From Planctomycetota bacterium (GTDB lineage Bacteria > Planctomycetota > UBA1135 > GCA-002686595): a DNA stretch of 51,934 bases. The notes below the pieces were generated by a model. That model worked only from the letters and a program-made list of their open reading frames with translations, was not told where the DNA came from and did not search any database. Positions 8,064-16,800 of this stretch are shown here, one piece after another (the stretch's first letter is position 1; each line of letters begins with the position of its first letter). Both the position numbers and the translations under genes were made by a program. The DNA lies in NCBI GenBank assembly GCA_029259605.1, contig JAJDEV010000292.1, positions 1 to 51,934 of the forward strand, in the 5' to 3' direction.

Positions 8064-10592
8064 TCAGCGCGTCACGATCTCCAGCCTTCCGGGGCGCAGC
8101 GAGATCGTGACGCGGTCGACCTCGATCCCGCCTCGGAGGAGCACCAGTTCGCGCGCCCGGTCGGACACGCCTAGCGCGACCGAGCGCCCGTCGATCAGGG
8201 GCCAGCGCGTGTTCGTCCGGTAGCTGCGGGGACCGATGTCGGACAACGGCAGGCGCTCGCCGTTCGCGTCGTGGAGCTCGAACGCGTCCGCGAGGTGCGG
8301 GTCCGACGTGAGGTGCACCTTCACGTGGCACAGCGCCTCGACGACGAGCTCGACCTCGTCATCCACGATGTTCTCCAGCGTCGGGAGGACGAACTCGCCG
8401 CGGATCCAGAGCGTGAGCCGATCGCCCGTGATGTCCTCGAACGCGAAGCGGCCGTCCGCGTCGGTCAGGGCCGTGCTGTGGGGGTGGTGCACGCCGCCGA
8501 ACATCGGGCAGTGCAGCTTGACGTGCACGCCCTCGAGCGGCGCGCCGGCTGGCGAGACGATCCGGCCCGCGATGCGTCGCGGCTCGCGCGTGGTGCGTTC
8601 GATCGCGAGGTCCGCGCGCCCGGCCGCGAATGGTCCGTGGCGCGTGATCGACGCGCCGTCCGGATCGAGAATGCCGAGCGTGTACTCACGGTCGAGCAGA
8701 CCCTGCAAGCGGAAGCGCCCGCGCGCGTCGGTCGGCGTCCAGCGAAAGTAGTCGTCGGACGAATCGTCGTAGGTCGACTCGGCCGGCGCGACGAGGTTTT
8801 CGAGCTGCACCGTGAGGTCGTCGCCGATGATCCCGAACGACGTCGGGTCGTCGATCCACACGTGCAGGCCGGCCAGCGGCGCGCCGCTCGCGTCGACCAC
8901 GCGCCCGGAGAGTTCGAGCGGCGTGTCGCCGAGCACGAGCTCGACGCGGTCGGGCCACACCGGGTCGCCGCTCGCGTCCGGCCACGCGCGCATCCGCGCG
9001 GGCAGGTGTCCGGCGCATCCGGCGACGAGCTCGAACGAATCGAACGCTTTCGCGCGATCGAGCACGAACGTGCCGTCGGCGGCCGTCGTCGTCGCGAGCG
9101 CACCGAGCGAGACGAGCGCGCCCTCGACCGGAACGCGCGCGGCATCGACGACGCGTCCCTCGACCGTCGCCGCGTTCGATCCCGGCCGGCGCAGGACGAG
9201 CTCGAGATCGAGCGCGGGACCGAGCGGAGGCATTACCGAGCCGGGCGCATAGCCGTCGAGCCGCGCCACGACGGCCGCGTCGAGCACCGCCGGCACGCGG
9301 TCGAGCTCGAAGCGGCCGTCCTCGTCCGTCTCCGCGCGCCACTCGCCGTCGTCCGCGGTATCGAACACCGCGTCGAAGCGCGCGCTGAATCCGGGCGGGA
9401 GCTCGAGCGCGACTCCGACACCGCGCATCGGCGCGCCGAACTCGTCGACGACAACGCCGGCGAGCGCACGGTGACGTGCGGCGACGAGCAGGAGCTCGTC
9501 CTCGCGCTCCGCGCCGTCCTTCGCGCGCAGGGCCAGCTCGAAGAGATCCTCGAAGAGCGGGTCGTCCGTGCGCACGCGGCCGGCCGCGCGCGGAGCGGAC
9601 AGCTCGAACACGCCGCGCGCATCGCTGAGCCCGCGCGTGGTCTCGCCGTCATGCGTACGGAACGTGACCGGCATGGCTGCGAGGCTGCGACCCTCCGGAT
9701 CGACGACGCGGCCACGCAACGTGCGCAACGCCGCGGCAGCGTCGGGTTCGACGTCGGGCGGCGTCGCGGGGACCGCGGTCGTCGGCGCCGCTTCGGCGAC
9801 GCGCGCCGCGCGCACCTCGTCGACCGGCAACACCGGATCGTGCGCACGCGCGGCCTCGTCGACGCTCGTGTTCGCGAGCTCGGGCGCGGCGCCGTGCGTC
9901 GGCTCCGATGGCGAGGCGAGCGCGAGGTAGGCCAGTCCGCCGCCGCCGGCGATCGCGAGCGACGCGAGAACGAGTTTGGTGTTCACGATCAGTGCTCCTG
10001 AGGAGAGGGCGGTCGATGCCGTGGAGGCGGAGGTCGCGAGCGGAACGCGCGCATGTCCGCCGAGAAGCGCGAGGCACGCGAACGCGTCATGCGGATGGCG
10101 CCGACGCCAGCGCTCGCGCAGACGCGCGAGCCCGCGCGCGAGCCGGGACTCGACCGTCTTGACCGAGATCCCGAGCTCCGCGGCGATCGAAGCGGCGGAG
10201 CGTTCCGTCTGGATCTTGAGCAACACGACGCTGCGGAACGGCTCCTCGAGCTCGACGAGCAGGCGCGAGAGCTCGCGCGCCATCTCCGCGCGCTCGAGCG
10301 CGTCCACGGCGGACGGCACGTCGCCCTTCGGCGCGACCTGCGCCTCGTGCTCGCGCCGCCGCCCGTGCGTGCGGCGCTCGAACCGATCGCGCCGCCGCAG
10401 CACGCCAGCGAGGAACGCACGCGGCGAACTCGTCCGCCGCCACCTCGCGCCCAACACGGCGAGCCACGTGTTCTGCGCCAGGTCGTCGGCGCGATGCGGA
10501 TCGCCCGCCATGCGCTGCGCGAGCTGGCGCACCCAGGCCTCATGCGCGAGGAGCAACTCCACCCCGGCGCCCGAATTCGGATCGGCGTTCAT
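8064..10592 (-). CDS. ECF sigma factor fused to a TM segment and carboxypeptidase-regulatory-like repeats
   Basis: Residues 1-165 form an ECF sigma factor: region 2 (HRADDLAQNTWLAVL, residues 32-47) and region 4 with a helix-turn-helix (SAASIAAELGISVKTVESRLARGLARLRE, residues 132-160). A hydrophobic segment at about 206-226 (KLVLASLAIAGGGGLAYLALA) should cross the inner membrane, followed by an alanine/proline linker. Residues about 288-750 hold roughly five repeats of the CarboxypepD_reg type, recognisable from GRVVDxxGxPLxGxxV starts and xTDxDGRFxL ends. The total is 842 residues, against about 180 for a normal ECF factor. This implies a membrane-tethered sigma with a periplasmic Ig-like sensor or binding tail. 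A GGAG ribosome site precedes the ATG by 6 nt. Sigma factors with C-terminal extensions are known in planctomycetes. The ligand and the way sigma reaches DNA are unknown. Confidence 0.9.
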   Translation of the reverse strand: MNADPNSGAGVELLLAHEAWVRQLAQRMAGDPHRADDLAQNTWLAVLGARWRRTSSPRAFLAGVLRRRDRFERRTHGRRREHEAQVAPKGDVPSAVDALERAEMARELSRLLVELEEPFRSVVLLKIQTERSAASIAAELGISVKTVESRLARGLARLRERWRRRHPHDAFACLALLGGHARVPLATSASTASTALSSGALIVNTKLVLASLAIAGGGGLAYLALASPSEPTHGAAPELANTSVDEAARAHDPVLPVDEVRAARVAEAAPTTAVPATPPDVEPDAAAALRTLRGRVVDPEGRSLAAMPVTFRTHDGETTRGLSDARGVFELSAPRAAGRVRTDDPLFEDLFELALRAKDGAEREDELLLVAARHRALAGVVVDEFGAPMRGVGVALELPPGFSARFDAVFDTADDGEWRAETDEDGRFELDRVPAVLDAAVVARLDGYAPGSVMPPLGPALDLELVLRRPGSNAATVEGRVVDAARVPVEGALVSLGALATTTAADGTFVLDRAKAFDSFELVAGCAGHLPARMRAWPDASGDPVWPDRVELVLGDTPLELSGRVVDASGAPLAGLHVWIDDPTSFGIIGDDLTVQLENLVAPAESTYDDSSDDYFRWTPTDARGRFRLQGLLDREYTLGILDPDGASITRHGPFAAGRADLAIERTTREPRRIAGRIVSPAGAPLEGVHVKLHCPMFGGVHHPHSTALTDADGRFAFEDITGDRLTLWIRGEFVLPTLENIVDDEVELVVEALCHVKVHLTSDPHLADAFELHDANGERLPLSDIGPRSYRTNTRWPLIDGRSVALGVSDRARELVLLRGGIEVDRVTISLRPGRLEIVTR
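8068..8114. terminator. Inverted repeat between convergent sucD and the sigma fusion
   Basis: CGCGTCACGATCTC (8068-8081) is perfectly complementary to 8101-8114, with a 19-nt loop. It begins just after the sucD stop and also encodes the last residues of the opposing gene (VTIS...EIVTR). It may act as a terminator hairpin for sucCD, possibly in both directions. No T-run is present. Confidence 0.45.
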
Positions 10593-10653
10593 ACCGATCT
10601 CCAGGTTGCCTCCCGCGCTGCGATCCCTCCGACGAATCCGCAGATTTCGTCGA

Positions 10654-11304
10654 CTAGCTGCCGAACTCCGCGCCGCCGTCGCGCGTGCCCTCGGACACGC
10701 CGCCCGAGACGACGAAGGCCATTACGTCGCTGGCCGGCAGGTCGATCGGCGTGATGCGGCTAGCGGGGACCAGGATCAGGTTGGCGGCGAAGTTGTAGGA
10801 CTGGGGGACGTAGACCGCGACCTTGTCGGCGCGGCCGAACTCGGTCAGGTCTTCGCGCGTGACGAAGCCGATGACCTCGACCTCGGGTGTCTTCGCGAAC
10901 GAGAGCAGCACGGGCTTGTCGAACTTCTTGTTGTCGCTCACGAACGCGTCGACCATGTCCTTGATCGCCGTGTAGATGAGCTTCACCACGGGCAGGTGCG
11001 TGAAGAGGTCGTCGATCGCCTTGACGAGCCAGCGCGCGAGCACGGTCGACGTCAGCACTCCGATGAGCGTGATGATCGCGAGCGTGAAGAGGAAGCCGAC
11101 GCCGTGGCGCATCTCGACGTCCGTCCCGGGGATCGTCCAGGTCCCATCGCCGAGCGGCTTGACCAAACCGTCGACCCAGAGGAAGACGGCGGTGACGATC
11201 CAGAGCGTCGCCGCGAGCGGGACCACGAAGAGGAGACCGCGCAGGAAGTTCCTGAGCAGGAAACGCAGCGGGGAGTTGGGGCGATTCCGCCTGGGGCCGA
11301 TCAT
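10654..11304 (-). CDS. DUF502 family membrane protein
   Basis: From ATG 11304 the product has 216 residues. After a basic N-terminus comes FLLRNFLRGLLFVVPLAATLWIVTAVFLW (first TM), then GVGFLFTLAIITLIGVLTSTVLAR (second TM), then a soluble part with HLPVVKLIYTAIKDMVDAF and PQSYNFAANLILVPASRI, the conserved blocks of DUF502. The function of this family is not known. A longer reading from 11379 is possible but adds a non-conserved tail ahead of the basic segment that normally opens the family. The gene lies 61 bp upstream of the sigma fusion on the same strand and could be co-transcribed with it. Confidence 0.85.
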   Translation of the reverse strand: MIGPRRNRPNSPLRFLLRNFLRGLLFVVPLAATLWIVTAVFLWVDGLVKPLGDGTWTIPGTDVEMRHGVGFLFTLAIITLIGVLTSTVLARWLVKAIDDLFTHLPVVKLIYTAIKDMVDAFVSDNKKFDKPVLLSFAKTPEVEVIGFVTREDLTEFGRADKVAVYVPQSYNFAANLILVPASRITPIDLPASDVMAFVVSGGVSEGTRDGGAEFGS

Positions 11305-11440
11305 GACCGGCGAATTGCACTCGATCGGACCGTCCCTCCCAACAAGAAAACGCGGCGGCCGGTTCCCCGCTCGGCGCACGAAGAAGCCCGGACACCGCGC
11401 ATCCTGCGCCGTGCCCGGGCTCGTGCGGGATGGGGGGGAG

Positions 11441-12052
11441 TTAGCCGTTCAGCGCTTCGTGCACGCGGCCGACCATCTCGGGGCCGGGCGTGAGCGTCTT
11501 GTCGCCGTCGTCCTTCCACTTCGACGGGCAGCCTTCCTTCGGGTTCTTCGCCAGATAGATGTTGGCTTTGAACTTCCGATACAGCTCGTCGATGTTGCGC
11601 CCCATGTTCAGGAAGTTGACCTCGGAGTTCATGAGCTTGCCCTCGGGCGAGATCAGGAACGTCCCGCGCAGCGCGAGCCCCGCGTCGTCGAGGTAGACGC
11701 CGAACAGGCGCGAGACCTTGCCGGTCGGATCGGCGCCCATCGAGTACTCGACCTTGGCGAGCTCTTTCTCGTCACGCTGCCACGCGAGGTGGACGAACTG
11801 CGTGTCGGTGCTGACGGTGAGGACGCGGGCGCCGAGGCGCGCGAAACGGTCTTGCTGCTCTGCCAGAGCAGCGAACTCCGTTGCTCACACGAAGGTGAAG
11901 TCGGCGGGATAGAAGAAGAGGACGGTCCACTTTCCCTCTTCCTTCGTCTTCGCCAGGCTGTACCTGCCGAAGTCCTTCGACTTCGGTTCGTACGTCGTCA
12001 ACTCGAAGTCGGGCACGTCGCAGCCGACCTGGAGGTTCGTGTTCTCGGTCAT
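11441..12052 (-). CDS. Selenocysteine-containing peroxiredoxin (AhpC-like)
   Basis: Reading through one in-frame TGA (11887-11885) gives 203 residues with a continuous AhpC-type peroxiredoxin. Residues 13-55 are DVPDFEL...WTVLFFYPADFTFV, codon 56 is TGA, and ATEFAAL follows. In AhpC this position is the peroxidatic cysteine of DFTFVCPTE. The rest is normal, including TFLISPEG and the resolving cysteine C175 in EGCPSKW. There is no frame change and no other stop until TAA at 11443. Twenty nt after the TGA is an 8-bp hairpin fitting a bacterial SECIS element. The protein should reduce peroxides with selenocysteine as nucleophile. Selenoprotein peroxiredoxins are known. The Sec-insertion genes are not in this window. 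A conventional gene caller would split the gene into fragments ending and starting around 11885. Confidence 0.92.
11854..11887 (-). promoter_or_regulatory. Candidate bSECIS element in the peroxiredoxin gene
   Basis: On the minus strand, TGA at 11887-11885 is followed after 12 nt by stem GCTGCTCT (11872-11865), loop GGC (11864-11862) and stem AGAGCAGC (11861-11854). The stem is perfect over 8 bp. The UGA-to-loop distance is 20 nt and the loop starts with G. Both agree with the known bacterial SECIS rules (loop about 16-37 nt after UGA, G at the start of the loop). Confidence 0.85.
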
Positions 12053-12193
12053 TGGGTTCGTCTCGATGGATGGACTTGGGGGGCGTGCCCCGGTTTCGGG
12101 GCGACCACGATACAGGCCGGTTGCGCGCCACGAAAGCGGTCGCGGCGGCAATTCGCATCACTCGTCGACGACCGGGCACGGTCGCGGAAGCGC

Positions 12194-12988
12194 ATGGATC
12201 TAGGATTGAAGAACAGGGTCGCGGTCGTCCTCGGATCGACGTCGGGACTCGGGCTCGCCGTCGCGCGCACGCTGCTCGAGGAGGGCGCGCGCGTGGCGAT
12301 CTCGGGGCGCGACGCAGCGCGCTTGGCGTGGGCGACCACGGAGCTCGCGTCGGTGGCCGGCGCGGACCGCGTGCACGCCGAGCGCGTGGACGTGACCGAC
12401 GCCGCCGCGCTCGTCGGCTCGCTCGAGCGCGTGAGGGAGCGCTTTGGCGCGGTGCAGATCCTCGTGACGAATGCCGGCGGTCCGCCGCCCGCCGGCGCGC
12501 TCGACGTCGACGACGCCGGCCTCGACCGCGCCTTCGACCTCACGCTGCGCTCCGCCATTCACGCGACCCAGGCCGTGCTGCCCGACATGCGCGCCGCGGG
12601 GTGGGGGCGCGTCGTCGCGTTGACGTCGATCTCCGTGCGCCAACCGATCGCGACCCTGGCCTACTCGAACGTGATGCGCGCGGGGTTGACCGCGTGGCTC
12701 AAGACGCTCGCCGGCGACGTGGCTGGCGACGGCGTGCTCGTCAACTCGGTGTGCACGGGCTTCTTCTCGACCGAGCGTCTCGCCGGGTTGTTCGAGAGCC
12801 GCGCGCGCGCGAACGGGACGAGTGTGCAAGAGGAAGAGGCGCTAGCAACCGCGCGCGTGCCCGTGCGTCGCCTCGGCGACCCGCGGGAGTTCGGCGACTT
12901 GGTCGCCTTCCTGTGCTCGACGCGGTGCTCGTACCTGAGCGGCGTGGCGCTCGCCTACGACGGGGGGCTCGACACGGCGCTCCTGTGA
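12194..12988 (+). CDS. SDR family oxidoreductase (3-oxoacyl-ACP-reductase-like)
   Basis: The 264-residue protein has the classical SDR Rossmann motif (GSTSGLGLAVA, about residue 15), NAGG and the catalytic Ser region TSISVRQ. At the usual YxxxK site it reads YSNVMRAG, so the lysine is replaced by methionine. A subfamily of SDRs with SNxxR at this place exists, so this may be normal for that group, but activity cannot be assumed. GGAAG at 12186-12190 is a likely ribosome site. It is divergent from the selenoprotein peroxiredoxin and convergent with the selenoprotein thioredoxin gene. The substrate cannot be inferred. Confidence 0.85.
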   Translation: MDLGLKNRVAVVLGSTSGLGLAVARTLLEEGARVAISGRDAARLAWATTELASVAGADRVHAERVDVTDAAALVGSLERVRERFGAVQILVTNAGGPPPAGALDVDDAGLDRAFDLTLRSAIHATQAVLPDMRAAGWGRVVALTSISVRQPIATLAYSNVMRAGLTAWLKTLAGDVAGDGVLVNSVCTGFFSTERLAGLFESRARANGTSVQEEEALATARVPVRRLGDPREFGDLVAFLCSTRCSYLSGVALAYDGGLDTALL

Positions 12989-12998
12989 GGGGGGCGTG

Positions 12999-13025
12999 GA
13001 GCGGCGGCGTGGCGGGCCGCCGCTC
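12999..13025. terminator. Hairpin between convergent SDR and thioredoxin genes
   Basis: GAGCGGCGGC (12999-13008) pairs perfectly with GCCGCCGCTC (13016-13025) around a 7-nt loop. It sits between two convergent stop codons (12988 and 13037), a typical place for a bidirectional terminator. Confidence 0.55.
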
Positions 13026-13036
13026 ACCCCGCGCCT

Positions 13037-13597
13037 TCACCCGTCGATCGCCTTGTGGATCGCTTGCTCGAAGCGTTCCTTGTCCGCCGATCCGAGGATC
13101 TTGTCGACGACTTTCCCGTCGGCGTTCACGACGAACGTGAACGGGATCGAGCCCGTCAGACCGAACGTCGCGAGGTCCTCGACGGCGCCCGTGTAGGCGA
13201 GCACGGGGAGGAACATCTCGCGCTTGAACGCGAACGTGCCGAGTGCTTCGGCGGACTCCTTGCCGTGCGTCGCCAGGTCGAGCGCGACGGTTTGAACGCG
13301 CACACCCTTGTCTTTCCAATCCGCGTGGAGCTGAACCAGCTCCGGCATCTCAGCGATGCAGGAGCCTCACCAGCTGGCCCAGAAGTTGACGAGCAGGGCC
13401 TTCTCGCCGGAGGACGGGGTGAGGCGCGCCTGGAGGCCGGCGAGGTCGACGACGTCCGGCGTGACGGGGGCGTCCGGCTTGATGACGGAGGCGGAGAGGT
13501 CGGTCGTGCCGGCGCCTTCGGTCGCGCAGCTGCCGAGGCCGAGGCCGGCCGCGAGGATCAGGGCGACGCCGCGGCGCCGCATTCGATGGTTCTGCAT
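13037..13597 (-). CDS. Selenocysteine-containing thioredoxin-fold lipoprotein (TlpA-like, U-x-x-C)
   Basis: Reading through in-frame TGA at 13369-13367 gives 186 residues. Residues 1-24 form a lipoprotein signal peptide with lipobox LGSC (C24). Residues 66-76 are KALLVNFWASW, codon 77 is TGA, then GSC (78-80) and IAEMPELVQL. This is exactly the TlpA/thioredoxin active site FWASWCxxC...EMP, with the first cysteine replaced by TGA, giving U-G-S-C. The cis-proline segment TGSIPFTFVV (148-157) and the C-terminal helix follow in the same frame to TGA at 13037. A 7-bp hairpin starts 23 nt after the TGA. The protein should be a membrane-anchored periplasmic thiol/selenol oxidoreductase. UxxC thioredoxin-like selenoproteins are known. 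Alternative start: ATG 13582. Confidence 0.92.
13327..13369 (-). promoter_or_regulatory. Candidate bSECIS element in the thioredoxin-fold gene
   Basis: After TGA (13369-13367) and 23 nt, the minus strand reads GGAGCTG (13343-13337), loop GTT, CAGCTCC (13333-13327), a perfect 7-bp stem. The UGA-to-loop distance is 30 nt, and the loop starts GU as in the classical fdhF element. This meets the bacterial SECIS rules independently of the copy in the peroxiredoxin gene. Confidence 0.85.
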
Positions 13598-13803
13598 GGG
13601 TGCTTTCTTCGACTCGGGCCCGAGCCCGGATGAGCAGTTCTTGCCATCGTACCCGCGAGCGTACCGGTCGTCTCGCGCGCGACGGCGAGCGCGTCGTTCG
13701 AAGCGCGTAGCCGCTTGCGACCGATTCGCGCGGGTTGCGCCCCTTTTTTGGCCTCGGACGGGTGGCCAGCCTCTTAGATTCTCGCCCAACGCCCGCGCGC
13801 ACG

Positions 13804-16800
13804 ATGCCCATGAAGAGCCAACCGGATCCCCGCTCGCCCTACCCCGACGTCCCGGCCCAGCCGGGGTTCCCCGCGCTCGAGGAGCGCGTGCTCGCCTATT
13901 GGAAGGAAGAGGGCGTCTTCGAGGCGTCGATCGCGCAGCGCGATGGGGCGGACGAGTTCGTGTTCTACGACGGGCCGCCCTTCGCGAACGGACTGCCGCA
14001 CTACGGGCACCTGCTCACGGGCTACGTGAAGGACATCGTCCCGCGCTACCAGACGATGAAGGGCAAGCGCGTCGAGCGCCGCTTCGGATGGGACTGCCAC
14101 GGGCTGCCGGCCGAGATGGGCGCGGAGAAGGAGCTCGGGATCTCGGGCCGTCGCAAGATCACCGAGTACGGCATCGGGAAGTTCAACGACTACTGCCGCG
14201 AGACGGTGATGCGCTACTCGTCGGAGTGGGAGCGCTACGTCGAACGCCAGGCGCGCTGGGTCGACTTCAAGAACGACTACAAGACCATGGACCTCTCCTA
14301 CATGGAGAGCGTCATGTGGGCCTTCAAGCAGCTGCACGAGAAGGGGCTGCTGTACGAGAGCTACCGCGTCATGCCGTACTCGTGGGCGGCCGAGACGCCC
14401 ATGTCGAACTTCGAGACGCGACTCGACGACTCCTACCGCGAGCGCCAGGACCCGGCGCTGACCGTGCGCTTGCGCCTCGTTCCGATCGACGACGATCCGC
14501 TCGGCTCGCTGCCCGTCGACATCGTGATCTGGACCACGACGCCGTGGACGCTGCCGTCGAACCTCGCCGTCGCGGTCGGACCGGATATCGACTACGCGGT
14601 GCTCGAGAAGGACGGCGAGAGGCTCGTCTTCGGCGCGGGCGCGGTGGCGAAGTACGCCAAGGAGCTCGAGGGTTGGGCGCAGGTCGATACGGTCAAGGGC
14701 AGTGCGCTCGTCGGCCGCCGCTACGCGCCGCTCTTCCCGTACTTCAAGGACCAACCGAACGCGTTCCGCGTCGTGGCCGGCGACTTCGTCGACACCGAGG
14801 AGGGCTCGGGCGGCGTGCACATGGCGCCCGGCTTCGGCGAGGACGACCAGCGCGTGTGCGCGGAGAACGGGATCGACGTCGTGTGCCCGGTCGACGGGTC
14901 GGGCAACTTCACGTCCGAGGTCCCGGACTGGGAGGGGCAGAACGTGCTCGCCGCGAACAAGCCGATCGCGAAGGCGCTCAAAGAGCGCGGCGTCGTGCTC
15001 CGGCACGAGACCTACGTGCACAACTACCCGCACTGCTGGCGCACGGACGAGCCGCTGATCTATCGCGCCGTGTCGTCGTGGTACGTGAAGGTCACCGACT
15101 TCCGCGATCGGATGGTCGAGCTCAACCAGTCGATCGACTGGATCCCGGACAACATCCGCGACGGGCAGTTCGGCAAGTGGCTCGAGGGCGCGCGCGACTG
15201 GTCGATCAGCCGCAACCGCTTCTGGGGCTCGCCGATCCCGGTGTGGAAGAGCGACGATCCCGACTATCCGCGCATCGACGTGTACGGGAGCCTGGACGAG
15301 CTCGAGCGCGACTTCGGCGTGCGCCCGACGGACCTGCACCGGCCGGCGATCGACGAGCTGACGCGGCCGAACCCGGATGACCCGACGGGCAAGAGCACGA
15401 TGCGCCGCGTCGAGGACGTGCTCGACGGCTGGTTCGAGTCGGGCTCGATGCCGTACGCCCAGGTGCACTACCCGTTCGAGAACCAGCAGTGGTTCGAGGA
15501 GCACTTCCCGGCCGACTTCATCGTCGAGTACGTCGCGCAGACGCGCGGCTGGTTCTACACGATGATGGTGCTGTCGACGGCGCTGTTCGATCGCCCGCCG
15601 TTCCAGAACTGCATCTGCCACGGCGTCGTCACCGACGTGACCGGGCGCAAGCTGTCGAAGCGCCTGCGCAACTATCCCGAGCCCGACGCGTTGTTCGATA
15701 CGCAGGGCTCGGACGCGGCGCGCTGGTTCTTCTGCTCGTCGTCCGTGCTCATGCGCGCCGGCGACTTGCAGATGGACATCGACGGCAAGGGCGTGGCCGA
15801 GGTCGTGCGCCTCGTGCTCAACCCGATCTGGAACGCGTACCACTTCTTCACGCTGTACGCGAACGCGGACGGCGTCCGGGGTGAGTTTCGCGCCGACCAA
15901 GGGGGATTGCTCGACCGCTACGCGCTCGCGAAGACGCGGCGCCTGGTCGAGCACGTCGAGGCGTCGCTCGACGCGTACGACATCCCCGGTGCGTGCACCG
16001 AAGTGCGCGGCTTCCTCGACGCGCTCAACAACTGGTACGTGCGCCGCAGCCGCCCGCGCTTCTGGAAGCAGGAGCAGGACGCGGACAAGAAGGACGCGTA
16101 CGACACGCTCTACACCGTGCTCGTCACGCTGTGCCGCGCGACGGCGCCGCTCCTGCCGCTTCTGACGGAGGAGATCTATCGCAACCTGACGGGCGAGCGC
16201 AGCGTGCACCTCGTCGATTGGCCGGACGTCAGCGCGCTGCCGTCGGATCCCGAGCTGGTCGAAGACATGGACCGTGTGCGCCAGGTGTGCTCGACCGCGC
16301 TCGCGCTGCGCGACGATCGGCGCCTGCGCACACGCCTCCCGCTCGCTGCGCTGACCGTGGCGGGCGAGGGGGTCGCGCGCCTCGAGCCGTACTTCGACCT
16401 GATCGCGAGCGAGGTCAACGTGAAGCAAGTGCGGACGGCCGAACGCATCGAGGAGTTCGGGCGCTTCGTGCTCAAGCTCAACGCGCGCGTCCTCGGTCCG
16501 AAGGTCGGCGGCGCGATGAAGACCATGCTCGCCGCGATGCGCGAGGGGCGTTGGAACCTGACGGCGGACGGCGGCGTCGAGCTCGAGGGACGTCGGCTCG
16601 AAGCGGGCGACTACGACCTCGTGCTCGAATCGAAGGACGACCTCGCGGACGTCGCGGTGCAAGCGCTACCGTCGAACGACGCGGTCGTCGCCCTCGACGT
16701 CGCGATGACGCCCGAGCTCGAACGCGAGGGCGTCGCGCGCGACGTCGTGCGGCTCATCCAGATGGCGCGGAAGGAGGCCGGCCTCGACGTCTCGGATTCG

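Noticed and set aside
11885..12052. Pseudogene or truncation of the peroxiredoxin
   Set aside because: A single TGA exactly at the catalytic Cys, no frameshift, conserved sequence on both sides, and a hairpin at SECIS distance, repeated in a second gene 1.3 kb away, fits selenocysteine much better than decay.
13037..13366. A separate short gene starting MPELVQL for the C-terminal part of the thioredoxin
   Set aside because: It would lack the first half of the active site and a signal peptide. The N-terminal half in the same frame supplies both.
13774..16662. 962-codon minus-strand open frame antisense to ileS
   Set aside because: Same cause. Composition is dominated by Arg, Val, Leu, His from antisense codons, and ileS on the other strand is certain.
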